Below, one piece after another: positions 36,768 to 46,230 of a stretch of 64,000 nt of DNA. Both the position numbers and the translations under genes were made by a program. Position 1 is the first letter of the stretch, and the number at the start of each line of letters is the position of its first letter. Source of the DNA: Roseateles depolymerans (lineage in GTDB: Bacteria; Pseudomonadota; Gammaproteobacteria; Burkholderiales; Burkholderiaceae_C); the NCBI GenBank assembly GCA_003241055.1, contig QFOD01000018.1:62001-126000 (forward strand), in the 5' to 3' direction. Below the pieces are notes generated by a model. That model saw only the letters and a program-made list of their open reading frames with translations, was not told the DNA's origin and ran no database searches.

Positions 36768-37094
36768 ATGAGCGACAACCCCTGCCTGAGCTGCGGCGCC
36801 TGCTGCGCCGCCTACCGAGTGGATTTCGACCGCGACGAACTGCTGAGCGAGGGCGGCCAGGTACCCGATGGCCTGACCGTGCCGCTCACCGGCCGCCTGG
36901 TGCGCATGCGCGGCACCGACCACCAGCCCCCACGCTGCGCGGCCCTGGGCGGGCGGGTGGGCGAGCGTGCCCACTGCGGCATCCACGAATGGCGTCCCTC
37001 GCCCTGCCGGGAATTCGGCCTGCGCGCCCCCATGGGCCTGGGCGATGAGGCCTGCGCCCGTGCTCGGGCACTGCACGGTCTACCGCCGCTCTGA
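36768..37094 (+). CDS. YkgJ family cysteine-cluster protein
   Basis: A 108-residue protein with an N-terminal CLSCGACCAAYRVDF cluster, further Cys residues in PPRCAAL, AHCGIHEWRPSPCREFG and DEACARAR. This is the zinc- or iron-sulfur-binding cysteine pattern of the YkgJ/UPF0153 family. The function is unknown. It begins 10 bases after the kinase gene and may be in the same transcript. Confidence 0.85.
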   Translation: MSDNPCLSCGACCAAYRVDFDRDELLSEGGQVPDGLTVPLTGRLVRMRGTDHQPPRCAALGGRVGERAHCGIHEWRPSPCREFGLRAPMGLGDEACARARALHGLPPL

Positions 37095-37110
37095 CGCCGC
37101 GGAGCGCGCG

Positions 37111-38316
37111 CTAGTAGCCCGGCGACACGCTGCGCACCGGCAGCATGCCCGCCCGCCGCTGCTCGTTCAGCCACGCCAGCTTGGCGCCGTAGCGGTCCCG
37201 CTCACGGGGCGTCGCAGCGTTCTCGAGGGCCTTGGCAATCTCGCCGCGCGCACCGGCCAGGTCGCCCAGCCCATAGTTCGCCAGGGCCAGCCAGAAATGA
37301 AACTCGGGCACATAGGCGGCGCGGAAGACCTCCTTGCGGAACAGTTCTCTCGCACTGCCGTATTCGCCCTGCCGCATCGCCTCGACACCACGATCGAAAT
37401 ACGCGTACGGCGGCACCGGCTGGACGAGGGCCAGCTGCGCGGCAGCGACGCGCGCCTGGGCCAGCTGCCCGGCATCGGTCAGCACGAGCACCAGATTGGA
37501 GAGCGCCTGGGCGTTCTCCGGCTCGCGCGCCAGCACCGTGCGCAAGACCTGTTCAGCCATGTCCGTCATCCCCTTGCGGCGATAGACGATGGCCAGCGTG
37601 TTGTAGCTGGCCAGCCAGCGCGGATCGGACTCCATGCCGGCGCGCGCCCACCAGTAGGCCTCGTCGAGATGCCCATCGGTCAGCGCCTCCGCGGCCCGGT
37701 TGTTGGCAAACATGGCCAGAACGGTGGACTCCTCCACCGCATGGCTGCGCTGCCCCTTGAGCATCTGGGGCGGAAGAAAATCGATCGTCAACAGATCGGC
37801 GGGCGCCTGCAACAGCACGTCAGTCGGTGTCACGCCGCGGCCAAGACTGATGTTCACGTGCCCGGTGACAAAGAAAACACCGCCTGAGCGCGTCCATGCC
37901 TCCTCAAGATAGACGCTGTTGAAACGCACGGGCAGGCCGAAGTGCCGGGCAAAGCTCGCCGTCATCAGCACCAGGGACAGGCAGTTGCCGCGACGCGCCG
38001 CGAAGGCCTCGGCCGCCGTGCGGGTCTGCTCAGCGTCGTAGTCGAGCTGCAGCCAGCCCTTGGTGTAGAGCGCATCCATCAGGCCGCTGCGCACGCCCTT
38101 GCTCCGAATATGCGTAGCCATCTCGGTATCGATGAATTCCTGCATGGCCGGGCTCAGGGCCAGCGCCTGCTGAAGCTGCACAGGCCGCTCTGGGCGCGCA
38201 AAGGCCGAGTCGCGGAACAGCGGCCGAGGCGACTGAACCGCAGGTGCAGCGCAGCCCCCGAGCAGGGTTGCTGCAGACAGAAAGACGGGAAGCAACCAGC
38301 GCAGGCGGATGTTCAT
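37111..38316 (-). CDS. TPR-repeat lipoprotein with transglutaminase-like region
   Basis: A 401-residue lipoprotein. The signal LPVFLSAATLLGGCAAP has a lipobox (LGGC). Residues 60-180 or so include GNCLSLVLMTASFARHFGLP, the Cys-containing block of bacterial transglutaminase-like proteins. The C-terminal half has TPR-like helices (LASYNTLAIVYRRKGMTDMA, ALSNLVLVLTDAGQLAQARV, EFHFWLALANYGLGDLAGAR). AAGGAGA precedes the ATG at 38314-38316. The likely role is an outer-membrane-associated scaffold; no partner is obvious. Confidence 0.78.
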   Translation of the reverse strand: MNIRLRWLLPVFLSAATLLGGCAAPAVQSPRPLFRDSAFARPERPVQLQQALALSPAMQEFIDTEMATHIRSKGVRSGLMDALYTKGWLQLDYDAEQTRTAAEAFAARRGNCLSLVLMTASFARHFGLPVRFNSVYLEEAWTRSGGVFFVTGHVNISLGRGVTPTDVLLQAPADLLTIDFLPPQMLKGQRSHAVEESTVLAMFANNRAAEALTDGHLDEAYWWARAGMESDPRWLASYNTLAIVYRRKGMTDMAEQVLRTVLAREPENAQALSNLVLVLTDAGQLAQARVAAAQLALVQPVPPYAYFDRGVEAMRQGEYGSARELFRKEVFRAAYVPEFHFWLALANYGLGDLAGARGEIAKALENAATPRERDRYGAKLAWLNEQRRAGMLPVRSVSPGY

Positions 38317-38430
38317 GATGGCGTCTCCTTCGATCAAGCTTAGTAGCTGTTCGGCGTCTTGTGAACGTCCGCTCTTGGGGTCAGGGCTTGCCAGCTTGCG
38401 AACGGGTGCCGCGCCTGCGAACATCGCCCG

Positions 38431-39222
38431 ATGCCCGCGATCCGCCGTCGTCTGCTGATGGTCGGCCTGAGCATGGCGGCCAGCCTGCGGCCGCGCTCAG
38501 CCGACGCCTCCTCCCCCCTGCCTGCCGCCCCGAGTTTCCGGCTCGTCACGGGCGATCTGCCGCCGTTTGCGCAACCCGGCAAGCCGAGCGGCCAGCGCGG
38601 CGTGCTGGTCGAACTGACCGAGGCCATCCTGCAACGCGCCGGATACCCGGTCCAGGCCGAGTATTTCCCCTGGGCGCGCGCACTGCTGCTGGCCGGCGAA
38701 CACCCTCGAACGCTGATCCTGCCGTTGAACCGCACGCCGGAGCGTGAGGGCAGGTTCCAGTGGCTGCTCAAGCTCTATGCACAACGCTTCGTGTTCATGA
38801 CCCTGGCCGAGCATCCCCGCGTCGAGCACAGGGAGCAGACCCGGGCGTTGCGCGTGGGTGTGTTGCGCGGCTCCTCGAGCCTGACGGCACTGGAGCAACT
38901 GGGCCTGCCGGCCAGGCGTATCGTGCAGGCCGCCAGCATTGCCGAGATGCATCGCGCGCTGGAACGCGGCGTGGTGGATGCGATCTACGGAAGCGAGCTC
39001 ATCCACACGCAGGCCTGGCAGCGCGGCGGTCGTGCGGCCGACCGTCTGCAGGTGGGCATGACACTGGAGTCGGCCGACATCTGGCTGGCCGCCCAGAGCG
39101 GCGTGACCGAGGACGAGCAGACCCGTCTGCGCCAGCAGCATGAGCAGATGCTGGGCGACGGCAGCGTGGAGCGCATCTTCAGGCGCTACGGCATACGCCC
39201 GCGGCCGGAAGACCTGCGCTGA
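38431..39222 (+). CDS. Periplasmic substrate-binding domain protein (SBP_bac_3 type)
   Basis: A 263-residue exported protein. It starts MPAIRRRLLMVGLSMAASLR as a signal sequence. The body follows the extracellular solute-binding family 3 pattern: FRLVTGDLPPFAQ, QRGVLVELTEAILQRAGYPV, PWARALLLAGEHPRTLILPL, LRVGVLRGSSSLTALEQLGL, and VDAIYGSELI. No permease gene is adjacent, so it may be an orphan sensor or binding protein rather than part of an amino-acid ABC importer. Confidence 0.75.
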   Translation: MPAIRRRLLMVGLSMAASLRPRSADASSPLPAAPSFRLVTGDLPPFAQPGKPSGQRGVLVELTEAILQRAGYPVQAEYFPWARALLLAGEHPRTLILPLNRTPEREGRFQWLLKLYAQRFVFMTLAEHPRVEHREQTRALRVGVLRGSSSLTALEQLGLPARRIVQAASIAEMHRALERGVVDAIYGSELIHTQAWQRGGRAADRLQVGMTLESADIWLAAQSGVTEDEQTRLRQQHEQMLGDGSVERIFRRYGIRPRPEDLR

Positions 39223-39237
39223 GCAGCCTCGCGCCGC

Positions 39238-41961
39238 TCAGCGCAGCACGAACACCACCGCGCTGCGGGCCGGCACCTCGAAGCGCCCCTGCTGGACGCG
39301 GGCCTGCTCCCGCACCCGGCGGTCCGCGCCGTCGCGCTGCACCGGATGCAGCGCCCACGGCTCCCCGGCCTCCTCGGGCAGCGTCAGCTGAGCCGGCGCG
39401 GGTGCCACGTTGATGATGGCCAGCACCGCCCGATAGCCGGCCTCGGGCAGACCGCGCCCGTCCAGGCGCACGGCAACCAGGGTCGGGTCTTGCCCCGGGC
39501 CGGCGGCCGGGAAGCTCAGGCGCGCGCGCACCTCGGCGGCGTCGCGCAGCCGGAACAGCGGCGTGCTGGCGCGGATGCGGATCAGGTCGCGGAACACGTC
39601 GCGCGACCAGGCGATGTCGGCCGGCGTGGGGGCCAGATCCGGGCGGGCCAGGCGCTCGGCCGCCAGCGCCCAGTCGCGCCCCTGGGTGCCGAAGTTGTCG
39701 GCCTTGGGCGGCAGGCCCGTGCCGAAGTGATTGGTCTGGTAGCTCCAGTCCAGCCGGTTGAACCAGTCGCCGCTGTTGTAGCTGTTGCGGTCCATGGACT
39801 TGCTGCGCAGGATGTCCTGACCCGCGTGGAAATAGGCCACACCCTGGCTGAAGGCCACCAGCGCCGCGCCCAGCATCTGCACGCGGGCTCGCTCGGCCGA
39901 GGACGTGTCCAGCGGCAGCTTGAGCGCGTTCACGTCGAACAGCGTCTGGTTGTCGTGGTTCTCCACATAGTTCACCACCTCGTCGGGCTGGCTCGCAAAG
40001 CCGGCGGGCTGGTCGCCGTAGCGGATCTGCTCCAGGCGCTGCACCTCGCCGTGCCAGGTCTTGAGCGACACACTGCGCAGCGAGCCCGCCAGCGCGACGC
40101 GGATCATGTCCGCCGCGTCCAGCAGCTGCTCGCGCGTGGCGCCGCCGCCCAGCGCATTGGGCGCGTAGAACAGGCCGTTGAGCCAGCCCTGGCGGCGCAC
40201 GCTGTCGTCGCCGCCCTCGCCCGCCGCGCCGCCGCGCGCCGCATCGCGGCCGCGGTCGCTGAAGGAGGCGATGCCGCTGCCGTTGAGGCTCAGCTGCGAA
40301 GCCTGCACAAAGCGCGCGCCATGGGCCACCTCGCCGAAGTTCCAGCCCTCGCCCAGCAGCTGCACCGGCCGGCCGGCCTCGGCGTTCACGCGCGCCTGCA
40401 GCCGCTCCATGGCCTCGCGCGGCTGGTGGCCCATCAGGTCGAAGCGCATGGAGTCGATGCGGTACTCGCGCACCCACAGCGCCGCCGAGTCGATCATCAG
40501 CTTGGCCATCATGCGGTGCTCGGTGGCCGTGTTGTCGCAGCAGGTGGAGCGCTCGATGCGGCCCTGCGCGTCCAGCCGGTGGTAGTAGCCGGGCACCAGG
40601 CGGTCCAGCACCGACTGCGGGTGCTGGCCGGCCGCGGCCATGTGGTTGTAGACCATGTCCATGCCCACGCGCAGGCCGGCAGCGTGCAGGGCCATCACCA
40701 GGCGGCGGAACTCGACGATGCGGGCAAGCGGATTGACCGCATAGCTGCCCTCGGGCACGTTGAAGTGCCAGGGGTCGTAGCCCCAGTTGAAGCAATCCTC
40801 GCCCGCCAGCGCCATCACCGCGGCCTGCTGGTCGGGCGCGGCGGGCCCGGCGGCGGGCACGCGCGGCGTCTTGCAGCCGCGCTCGGGCACGCTGGCGAAA
40901 TCGAACACCGGCAGCAGGTGCACATCGGTCAGGCCCGCGCGCGCCAGCGCCTTCAGATGCGCCATGCCGCGCGAGGCCGGCTCGGTGAAGGCCAGGAACT
41001 TGCCGCGCCAGGCCGGCCGCACGCTGTCGTCGCTGACGGAGAAGTCGCGCACATGCAGCTCGTAGATCAGCTGGTCGGTCGCGGCGGCCAGCGCGCGTGG
41101 GCGCGGTGCAGCGTCCCAGCCCGCCGGCTTGGTGCGCGGCGAAGCCAGATCGGCCACCAGGCTGCGGCGCGAGTCCGCGCTCAGCGCCACCGAGTAGGGG
41201 TCGGTCACCAGATTGCGCACCAGGCCGTGGGTCGGCGTCACCACGTCCACCAGGTAGCGATAGGCCTGACCGCTGAGGTCGCCTGCGGCGCGGGCCTGCC
41301 AGCTGCCGGTGCGCGCGTCCCAGGTCATGGGCAGCAGCTGCCGCACCGGCCCCTCGGCTGTGCGGTACAGGCACAGGCTGACGCGCTGCGCGGTGGGCGC
41401 CCAGACGCGGAACGAGGTGCCGTCGGCGCGCGGCCGCACGCCGAGGTCGTCCAGCCCTTCGGCCGCGGCATAAAGATCGTCCAGCGCGCCCGGCAGCTGC
41501 AGGCCGGTGGCGGCGATCACGCGGCCGTCCGCGCTCTCGTGCACCAGCAGCAGCTGCTCGCGCAGCAGCGCCTTCAGCGCGGCCTCGTCTGCGTCCAGCT
41601 CGAAACGCGGGCCGGCGGCCACGAAGCGCCAGCGCTCGCCGGCCGGCGCGTCCGACGCGCGCAGCGCCAGCGCCGCACCGGCCAGCAGCTCGCCCGGCCG
41701 GGCCTGCAGATCGGCCTGGGGCGCGTGGTAGAGCCGCACCCGCTCGCCCGGCTGCAATTGCAGGCCCGGCCACTGCAGGCGCCGCGCGTCCAGCCAGTAG
41801 GCGCCGGCGGGCTGCGGTGCTGCCGCCGCAGGCATCACGGGCTCGTGCTCGCAGTCGGCCGCCGTGGGCGTGGGCAACGTGGCCGCGCAAGCCGCCGAAC
41901 TCAGCAACAGGGGCAGCAGCAGGCGTGGCAAAGCGGCGATGGCCCGCGGGGTCCGGTGCAT
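39238..41961 (-). CDS. pulA: Exported pullulanase-type alpha-1,6-glucosidase
   Basis: A 907-residue GH13 debranching enzyme. It has a signal sequence ([13 protein letters not shown], perhaps a lipoprotein cysteine), an N-terminal domain (to about residue 180), a CBM48-like module with [18 protein letters not shown], and the catalytic barrel. Catalytic regions are [22 protein letters not shown] (nucleophile Asp), LLGEGWNFG (acid/base Glu) and [10 protein letters not shown] (Asp), with the pullulanase YNWGYDP-like motif as [15 protein letters not shown]. It cuts alpha-1,6 branches in pullulan, starch or glycogen outside the cytoplasm. GAGGAGA precedes the ATG at 41959-41961. It is divergent from the amylase operon, with dyad operators between. 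Confidence 0.93.
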   Translation of the reverse strand: MHRTPRAIAALPRLLLPLLLSSAACAATLPTPTAADCEHEPVMPAAAAPQPAGAYWLDARRLQWPGLQLQPGERVRLYHAPQADLQARPGELLAGAALALRASDAPAGERWRFVAAGPRFELDADEAALKALLREQLLLVHESADGRVIAATGLQLPGALDDLYAAAEGLDDLGVRPRADGTSFRVWAPTAQRVSLCLYRTAEGPVRQLLPMTWDARTGSWQARAAGDLSGQAYRYLVDVVTPTHGLVRNLVTDPYSVALSADSRRSLVADLASPRTKPAGWDAAPRPRALAAATDQLIYELHVRDFSVSDDSVRPAWRGKFLAFTEPASRGMAHLKALARAGLTDVHLLPVFDFASVPERGCKTPRVPAAGPAAPDQQAAVMALAGEDCFNWGYDPWHFNVPEGSYAVNPLARIVEFRRLVMALHAAGLRVGMDMVYNHMAAAGQHPQSVLDRLVPGYYHRLDAQGRIERSTCCDNTATEHRMMAKLMIDSAALWVREYRIDSMRFDLMGHQPREAMERLQARVNAEAGRPVQLLGEGWNFGEVAHGARFVQASQLSLNGSGIASFSDRGRDAARGGAAGEGGDDSVRRQGWLNGLFYAPNALGGGATREQLLDAADMIRVALAGSLRSVSLKTWHGEVQRLEQIRYGDQPAGFASQPDEVVNYVENHDNQTLFDVNALKLPLDTSSAERARVQMLGAALVAFSQGVAYFHAGQDILRSKSMDRNSYNSGDWFNRLDWSYQTNHFGTGLPPKADNFGTQGRDWALAAERLARPDLAPTPADIAWSRDVFRDLIRIRASTPLFRLRDAAEVRARLSFPAAGPGQDPTLVAVRLDGRGLPEAGYRAVLAIINVAPAPAQLTLPEEAGEPWALHPVQRDGADRRVREQARVQQGRFEVPARSAVVFVLR

Positions 41962-41987
41962 CAAGGTCTCCTCGTTTTTTGAAAATC

Positions 41988-42000
41988 GTAGCAAAACTAC
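41988..42000 (-). promoter_or_regulatory. Putative glucan-regulon operator at pulA
   Basis: On the minus strand this reads GTAGTTTTGCTAC, a dyad (GTAG ... CTAC), 27 bases upstream of the pulA ATG. It overlaps an extended -10-like TGCTACGAT, the geometry of a repressor site. It matches the other two sites in the window at 11 and 10 of 13 positions. Confidence 0.6.
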
Positions 42001-42018
42001 TTCCACGCATCACCCGGC

Positions 42019-42048
42019 TTGCGGAATTTCTCAGAGAGCCTCTATGCT
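42019..42048 (+). promoter_or_regulatory. Possible promoter of amylase operon
   Basis: TTGCGG at 42019-42024 and TATGCT at 42043-42048 with an 18-base spacer. The predicted start would be near 42055, leaving a leader of about 23 bases that contains the dyad operator and no clear Shine-Dalgarno sequence. Confidence 0.4.
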
Positions 42049-42064
42049 TCCGGCCACGAGACAA

Positions 42065-42077
42065 GTAGTTTGATTAC
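42065..42077 (+). promoter_or_regulatory. Putative glucan-regulon operator at amylase gene
   Basis: GTAGTTTGATTAC, directly abutting the ATG at 42078. It differs at one base from the site between glgP and malK. The position just downstream of the predicted transcription start would suit a repressor. Confidence 0.6.
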
Positions 42078-43715
42078 ATGAACAACAAGATTCTGGCCGC
42101 CACGCTGGCGCTGGCCGCGCTGCAGGCGCAGGCCAACATTGACACGCGCGCCGTCCCCGCCCGCCCCGTGGCCAGCGCCCTGCCCGCCCACTGGCAGCAA
42201 GGCGTGTTCATGGAGGTGTTCGTGCGCGCCTACCAGGACAGCAACGGCGACGGCATCGGCGACCTGCGCGGCCTGACCCGGCGGCTGGACTACCTCAAGT
42301 CGCTGGGCGTCAGCGCGCTGTGGCTGATGCCGGTGACCGCCAGCGCCGACCACGACCACGGCTACGCCACCACCGACTTCCGCGCCATCGAGCCCCAGTA
42401 CGGCACGCTGGCCGACTTCGACACGCTGATACGCGAAGCCCACCGCCGCGGCATAGGCATCGTGATGGACTACGTGGTCAACCACGCGTCGTACCAGTTC
42501 CCGCCCTTCCAGCAGGCGCTCAAGGACCCCGCCAGCCCCTGGCGCAGCTGGTTCGTGTGGAACCCCGACCCCGGCCCGGGCTGGGACATCTGGGGCAAAT
42601 ACCCCTGGTACGACGCCGACACCCTGCCCTGGACCTGGACCGGCGAGCTCAAGGACCTGCCGCGCCCCAAGCCCGGCCAGCCCAATGTCTACTTCGGCAC
42701 CTTCGGCCCCCACATGCCGGACTTCAACCTGCGCAACCCGGTCGTGTGGAAGTATCACGAGGACAGCCTGCGCTTCTGGCTCAACCGCGGGCTGGATGGT
42801 TTCCGGCTGGACGCCGTGCCCCACATGATCGAGAACAGTGCCCAGGACTGGAACGACCAGCCCGAAAGCCGCGTGCTGACCAAGCAGCTGCAGGACCTGA
42901 TCAAGAGCTACCCCGGCCGCTACGTGGTCTGCGAGGCCACGGCCGAGCCCGCGGCCTACGGCGCCCCCGAGGTCTGCGGCGCGGCGTTCGCGTTCAACCT
43001 GCAGTACGAGATCATGAAGGCCGCCCAGGGCGACGCGGCGGCCGTGGCCAAGGTGTCGGCCTACTACGCGCAGATGGCGCCCACGATGGCGACCTTTCTG
43101 CACAACCACGACAGCTTCGCCGGCCAGCGCGTGTGGGACCAGCTCAAGGGCGACGAGGCCCGCTACCGCCTGGCCGCGGCCAGCTATCTGCTGCTGCCGG
43201 GCACGCCCTTCGTCTACTACGGTGAGGAGATCGGCCAGGCCGGCAGCGCCGGCAGCGGCGACGACCCGCTGCGCTCGCCCATGAGCTGGACCGCCAGCAA
43301 CCGCGGCGCCCAAGGCTTCAGCAGCGGCACGCCGTTCAGGCCGCTGGCGCTGAACCGCAGCCTGCACAACGCGCAGAGCCAGCAGCAGCAGGCCGACTCG
43401 CTGTTCCACTTCTACCAGCGCCTGATCCAACTGCGCCGCGACTCCGCCGCGCTCACCCGCGGCCGCTACGAGGCCGCGCAGGTGCAGGGTCAGGTCTGGA
43501 GCTTCCAGCGCGTGCAGGGGGATGAGCGCGTGCTGGTCGCGATCAACTACGGGGACGAAGCGGCCACCGTGTCGCTGCAACAGCTGCCACCGCGGGCCCG
43601 CGCGGTGCCCAGCCTGCCCCGGCAGGCCAGCGCCTGGCAGGCGGACACCGCCGGCCAGGCCACGCTGGCGCTGCCGCCGTTGTCGGTGCGGGTCTATCGC
43701 CTGCTGACACGATGA
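42078..43715 (+). CDS. Exported GH13 alpha-glucosidase/alpha-amylase
   Basis: A 545-residue GH13 enzyme with signal peptide MNNKILAATLALAALQAQAN. It has a calcium-type loop DSNGDGIGDLRG at 54-65, DYVVNHAS, the nucleophile Asp245 in DGFRLDAVPHM, acid/base Glu286 in VCEATAE, and Asp345 in LHNHDSF. The DGIGD loop and overall pattern fit the oligo-1,6-glucosidase/trehalose-synthase-like GH13 branch, so it may act on small malto-oligosaccharides rather than on long starch. It overlaps the cyclomaltodextrinase gene by 4 bases (ATGA). No Shine-Dalgarno sequence is evident. Confidence 0.88.
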   Translation: MNNKILAATLALAALQAQANIDTRAVPARPVASALPAHWQQGVFMEVFVRAYQDSNGDGIGDLRGLTRRLDYLKSLGVSALWLMPVTASADHDHGYATTDFRAIEPQYGTLADFDTLIREAHRRGIGIVMDYVVNHASYQFPPFQQALKDPASPWRSWFVWNPDPGPGWDIWGKYPWYDADTLPWTWTGELKDLPRPKPGQPNVYFGTFGPHMPDFNLRNPVVWKYHEDSLRFWLNRGLDGFRLDAVPHMIENSAQDWNDQPESRVLTKQLQDLIKSYPGRYVVCEATAEPAAYGAPEVCGAAFAFNLQYEIMKAAQGDAAAVAKVSAYYAQMAPTMATFLHNHDSFAGQRVWDQLKGDEARYRLAAASYLLLPGTPFVYYGEEIGQAGSAGSGDDPLRSPMSWTASNRGAQGFSSGTPFRPLALNRSLHNAQSQQQQADSLFHFYQRLIQLRRDSAALTRGRYEAAQVQGQVWSFQRVQGDERVLVAINYGDEAATVSLQQLPPRARAVPSLPRQASAWQADTAGQATLALPPLSVRVYRLLTR

Positions 43716-45559
43716 AAACACTGACCGCCCTGTTCACGAGTTTGCTGATGAGTCTGAATGTGCTGGCCGCCGGTCTGGATCATGTGGAGCCGCCGCACTG
43801 GTGGGTGGGCATGCGCGACCCCGCGCTGCAGCTGATGCTGCACGGGCCGGGCCTGGCCGAGGCCCAGGTGGCGCTGGCGCCGCAGGCCGGCGTCGCGCTC
43901 AAGGGCTGGCACCGCCTGGACAGCCCCAACTACCTGTTCGTGGACCTGGCCGTGGGGCCAGATGCCTCACCGGGCCCGCTGCGCCTCACGCTGACCCGGC
44001 CGGGCCAGCCGCCGCAGGTGCTGGACTACCCGCTGCTGGCCCGCGAGCCCGGCTCCGCGCAGCGCCAGGGCTTCGGCCCCAGGGATGCGATCTACCTGGT
44101 CGTGCCCGACCGCTTCGCCCGCGCTGGCAACGCCGAGCGCGCCGGCCTGCGCGAGGGGCTGGACCGCGCCAACCCCGGCGGCCGCCACGGCGGCGACATC
44201 GCCGGCCTGCGCCAGCACCTGGACTACATCGCGGGCCTGGGCTTCACCCAGCTCTGGCCCACGCCGCTGCTGGAGAACGACGCCGAAACCTACAGCTACC
44301 ACGGCTACGGTGCCACCAACTTCTACCGCATAGACCCGCGCTTCGGCAGCCTGCAGGACTATGTCGCGCTGTCCGCCGACGCGCGCCGCCAAGGCGTGGG
44401 CCTGATCCAGGACATCGTGCTCAACCACATCGGCGTGAACCACTGGTGGATGGCCGACCTGCCCACGCCGGGCTGGCTCAACCAATGGCCCCAGGGCTAC
44501 ACAGAAACCCACCACGCGCGCATGACGCTGCAGGACCCCTATGCCGCGCCCAGCGACCGCCTGCGCTTCACCGACGGCTGGTTCACGCCCGGCATGCCCG
44601 ACCTGAACCAGCGCCAGCCCGAGCTGGCCACCTATCTGATCCAGATGAGCCTGTGGTGGGTGGAGACCGCCGGCCTGTCGGGCATACGCACCGACACCTA
44701 CTCCTACTCCGACCGCGACTTCCTGACCCGCTGGTCCGCCCGCATGATGCAGGAGTACCCGCAGCTCAACATCGTCGGCGAGGAATGGAGCCCCCACCCG
44801 GCCGTGGTGGCCTACTGGCAGCGCGGCAAGCGCAACCACGACGGCTATGTGTCCTACACGCCGGGGCTGATGGACTTTCCGCTGCAGTCCAACCTGCTGG
44901 CCGCGCTGCTGGAGGGCGACGGCCCCCACACCGGCCTGACCAAGCTCTACGAGGGCCTGGCGCATGACCTCGTCTACACCGACCCGGCCAACCTGGTGCT
45001 GTTCGACGGCAACCACGACACGCCGCGGCTGTTCTCGGTGCTGAAGGAGGACGTGGGCCTCACCCGCCTGGCGCTGGCCTACCTGGCCACCACGCGGCGC
45101 ATCCCGCAGCTGTTCTACGGCAGCGAGCTGCTGATGACCAGCCCGACCGAGCGCGACGACGGCAAGGTGCGCGCCGACATGCCCGGCGGCTGGCCCGGCG
45201 ACCGCGTGAACGCCTTCACCGGCGCGGGCCTGAGCCCCGCTCAGCGCGACATGCAGGCCTGGGTACGAACGCTCTTCACCTGGCGCAAGGCCAACCCGGT
45301 GCTGCACGACGGCGCGCTGATGCAGTACGCACCGCTGGACGGGGTCTATGTGTTCTTCCGCTACGACGCGCAGCGCACCGTGATGGTGGTGATGAACAAG
45401 AACGAACAGCCGCGAGACCTGACCCTGGCCCGCTTCGCCGAGCGCGTGGCGCCGGGCGATGTGGCGCGAGACATCTTCAGCGGGCGTGAGATGACGCTGG
45501 GGGACACGCTGCATGTGCCGGCGCGGGGGCCGGTGGTGTTGGAGATCAGGCGGCGTTGA
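43712..45559 (+). CDS. Cyclomaltodextrinase/neopullulanase, exported
   Basis: A 615-residue GH13 enzyme with a signal peptide (TLTALFTSLLMSLNVLAA). An N-terminal cyclomaltodextrinase domain follows, starting VEPPHWWVGMRDPALQLMLH, as in SusA-type neopullulanases. The barrel has RHGGDIAGLRQHLDYI, IQDIVLNHIG, SGIRTDTYSYSD (nucleophile Asp), NIVGEEWS (Glu) and LFDGNHDTPR (Asp). It would hydrolyse cyclodextrins, pullulan and maltodextrins in the periplasm before MalE-dependent import. It is translationally coupled to the preceding glucosidase gene. Confidence 0.9.
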   Translation: MKTLTALFTSLLMSLNVLAAGLDHVEPPHWWVGMRDPALQLMLHGPGLAEAQVALAPQAGVALKGWHRLDSPNYLFVDLAVGPDASPGPLRLTLTRPGQPPQVLDYPLLAREPGSAQRQGFGPRDAIYLVVPDRFARAGNAERAGLREGLDRANPGGRHGGDIAGLRQHLDYIAGLGFTQLWPTPLLENDAETYSYHGYGATNFYRIDPRFGSLQDYVALSADARRQGVGLIQDIVLNHIGVNHWWMADLPTPGWLNQWPQGYTETHHARMTLQDPYAAPSDRLRFTDGWFTPGMPDLNQRQPELATYLIQMSLWWVETAGLSGIRTDTYSYSDRDFLTRWSARMMQEYPQLNIVGEEWSPHPAVVAYWQRGKRNHDGYVSYTPGLMDFPLQSNLLAALLEGDGPHTGLTKLYEGLAHDLVYTDPANLVLFDGNHDTPRLFSVLKEDVGLTRLALAYLATTRRIPQLFYGSELLMTSPTERDDGKVRADMPGGWPGDRVNAFTGAGLSPAQRDMQAWVRTLFTWRKANPVLHDGALMQYAPLDGVYVFFRYDAQRTVMVVMNKNEQPRDLTLARFAERVAPGDVARDIFSGREMTLGDTLHVPARGPVVLEIRRR

Positions 45560-45622
45560 GGGGCTTGGTGCTGCGACGCGCGGGCTGGGTCGGTCTGCTG
45601 CGCCTGACAGCCTGTAGATTCA

Positions 45623-45891
45623 AGACCTGACCCCGATCCGGTTCGGGCTGCTCTTGCGTCTAGCCTTTGCAACTCTCAGCACCGCCGCGGGAATCCGCCC
45701 CGCGATGGCGGGTAACTTTCTTCTGGTCGCGCCCAGAAGAAAGTCACCAAAGAAGATGCGCTGAAGCGAGCCGCTGCGCTCTCGCGTTGGACTTGTCATC
45801 GCCCGGAGAGCTCGAACCGGTGTGCCGTCCGACGCGCGGCTGCACGCCATGCTCACGAGGGAACGCCAATTCGGCGTCGCTCGGGCGACGC
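45623..45891 (+). repeat. Intergenic repeat, copy 1 (direct)
   Basis: It starts with AGACCTGACCCCGA and continues through a perfect 12-bp hairpin, ACTTTCTTCTGG / CCAGAAGAAAGT (45715-45744), to a GCTCGGGCGACGC end. It is closely similar to copy 3 and, inverted, to copy 2. No coding capacity is credible. The 63 bases between the cyclomaltodextrinase stop and this repeat show nothing further. Confidence 0.75.
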
Positions 45892-45935
45892 GGTCTTGTG
45901 CGTAGCACGTATTTGCGTTGACACCCGCAGGCGTC

Positions 45936-46182
45936 GGCGTGCAGCCGCGCCTTGAACGGCGTGACGGTTCGATGGCTGGTGCTCCTCACAAATCCACCGC
46001 GAGAGCGCAGCGGCTCGCTTCGGGCCTGCAGGCCTCTGCTCCCGCTCAAGACGGCTCGCAGTGGCTGTGGAATTAGCGCTCCTCTTTTGGTGACTTTTCT
46101 CTGGCGCGACAGAGAAAAGTTACCCGCCCTCGCGGGGCGGATTCCCGCGGCGGTGCTGCGATCCAAGAGGCTTTGCGCATAA
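45936..46182 (-). repeat. Intergenic repeat, copy 2 (inverted)
   Basis: The reverse complement of this stretch repeats the copy 1 order: GCAGCACCGCCGCGGGAAT, the hairpin region (stem ACTTTTCTCTG / CAGAGAAAAGT at 46093-46120), GAAGCGAGCCGCTGCGCTCT, and a GCGCGGCTGCACGCC end. The stem bases differ from copies 1 and 3 but the pairing is kept. Confidence 0.7.
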
Positions 46183-46230
46183 GCAACAGCACTATAGACT
46201 TGAGACCTGACCCTGAATTTTCGGGTTCAA

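Noticed and set aside
39179..42064. Long minus-strand open frame of about 961 codons and plus-strand frame 39346-41982
   Set aside because: Both are alternative frames of the pullulanase gene with low-complexity Arg/Ala/Gly composition and no domain.
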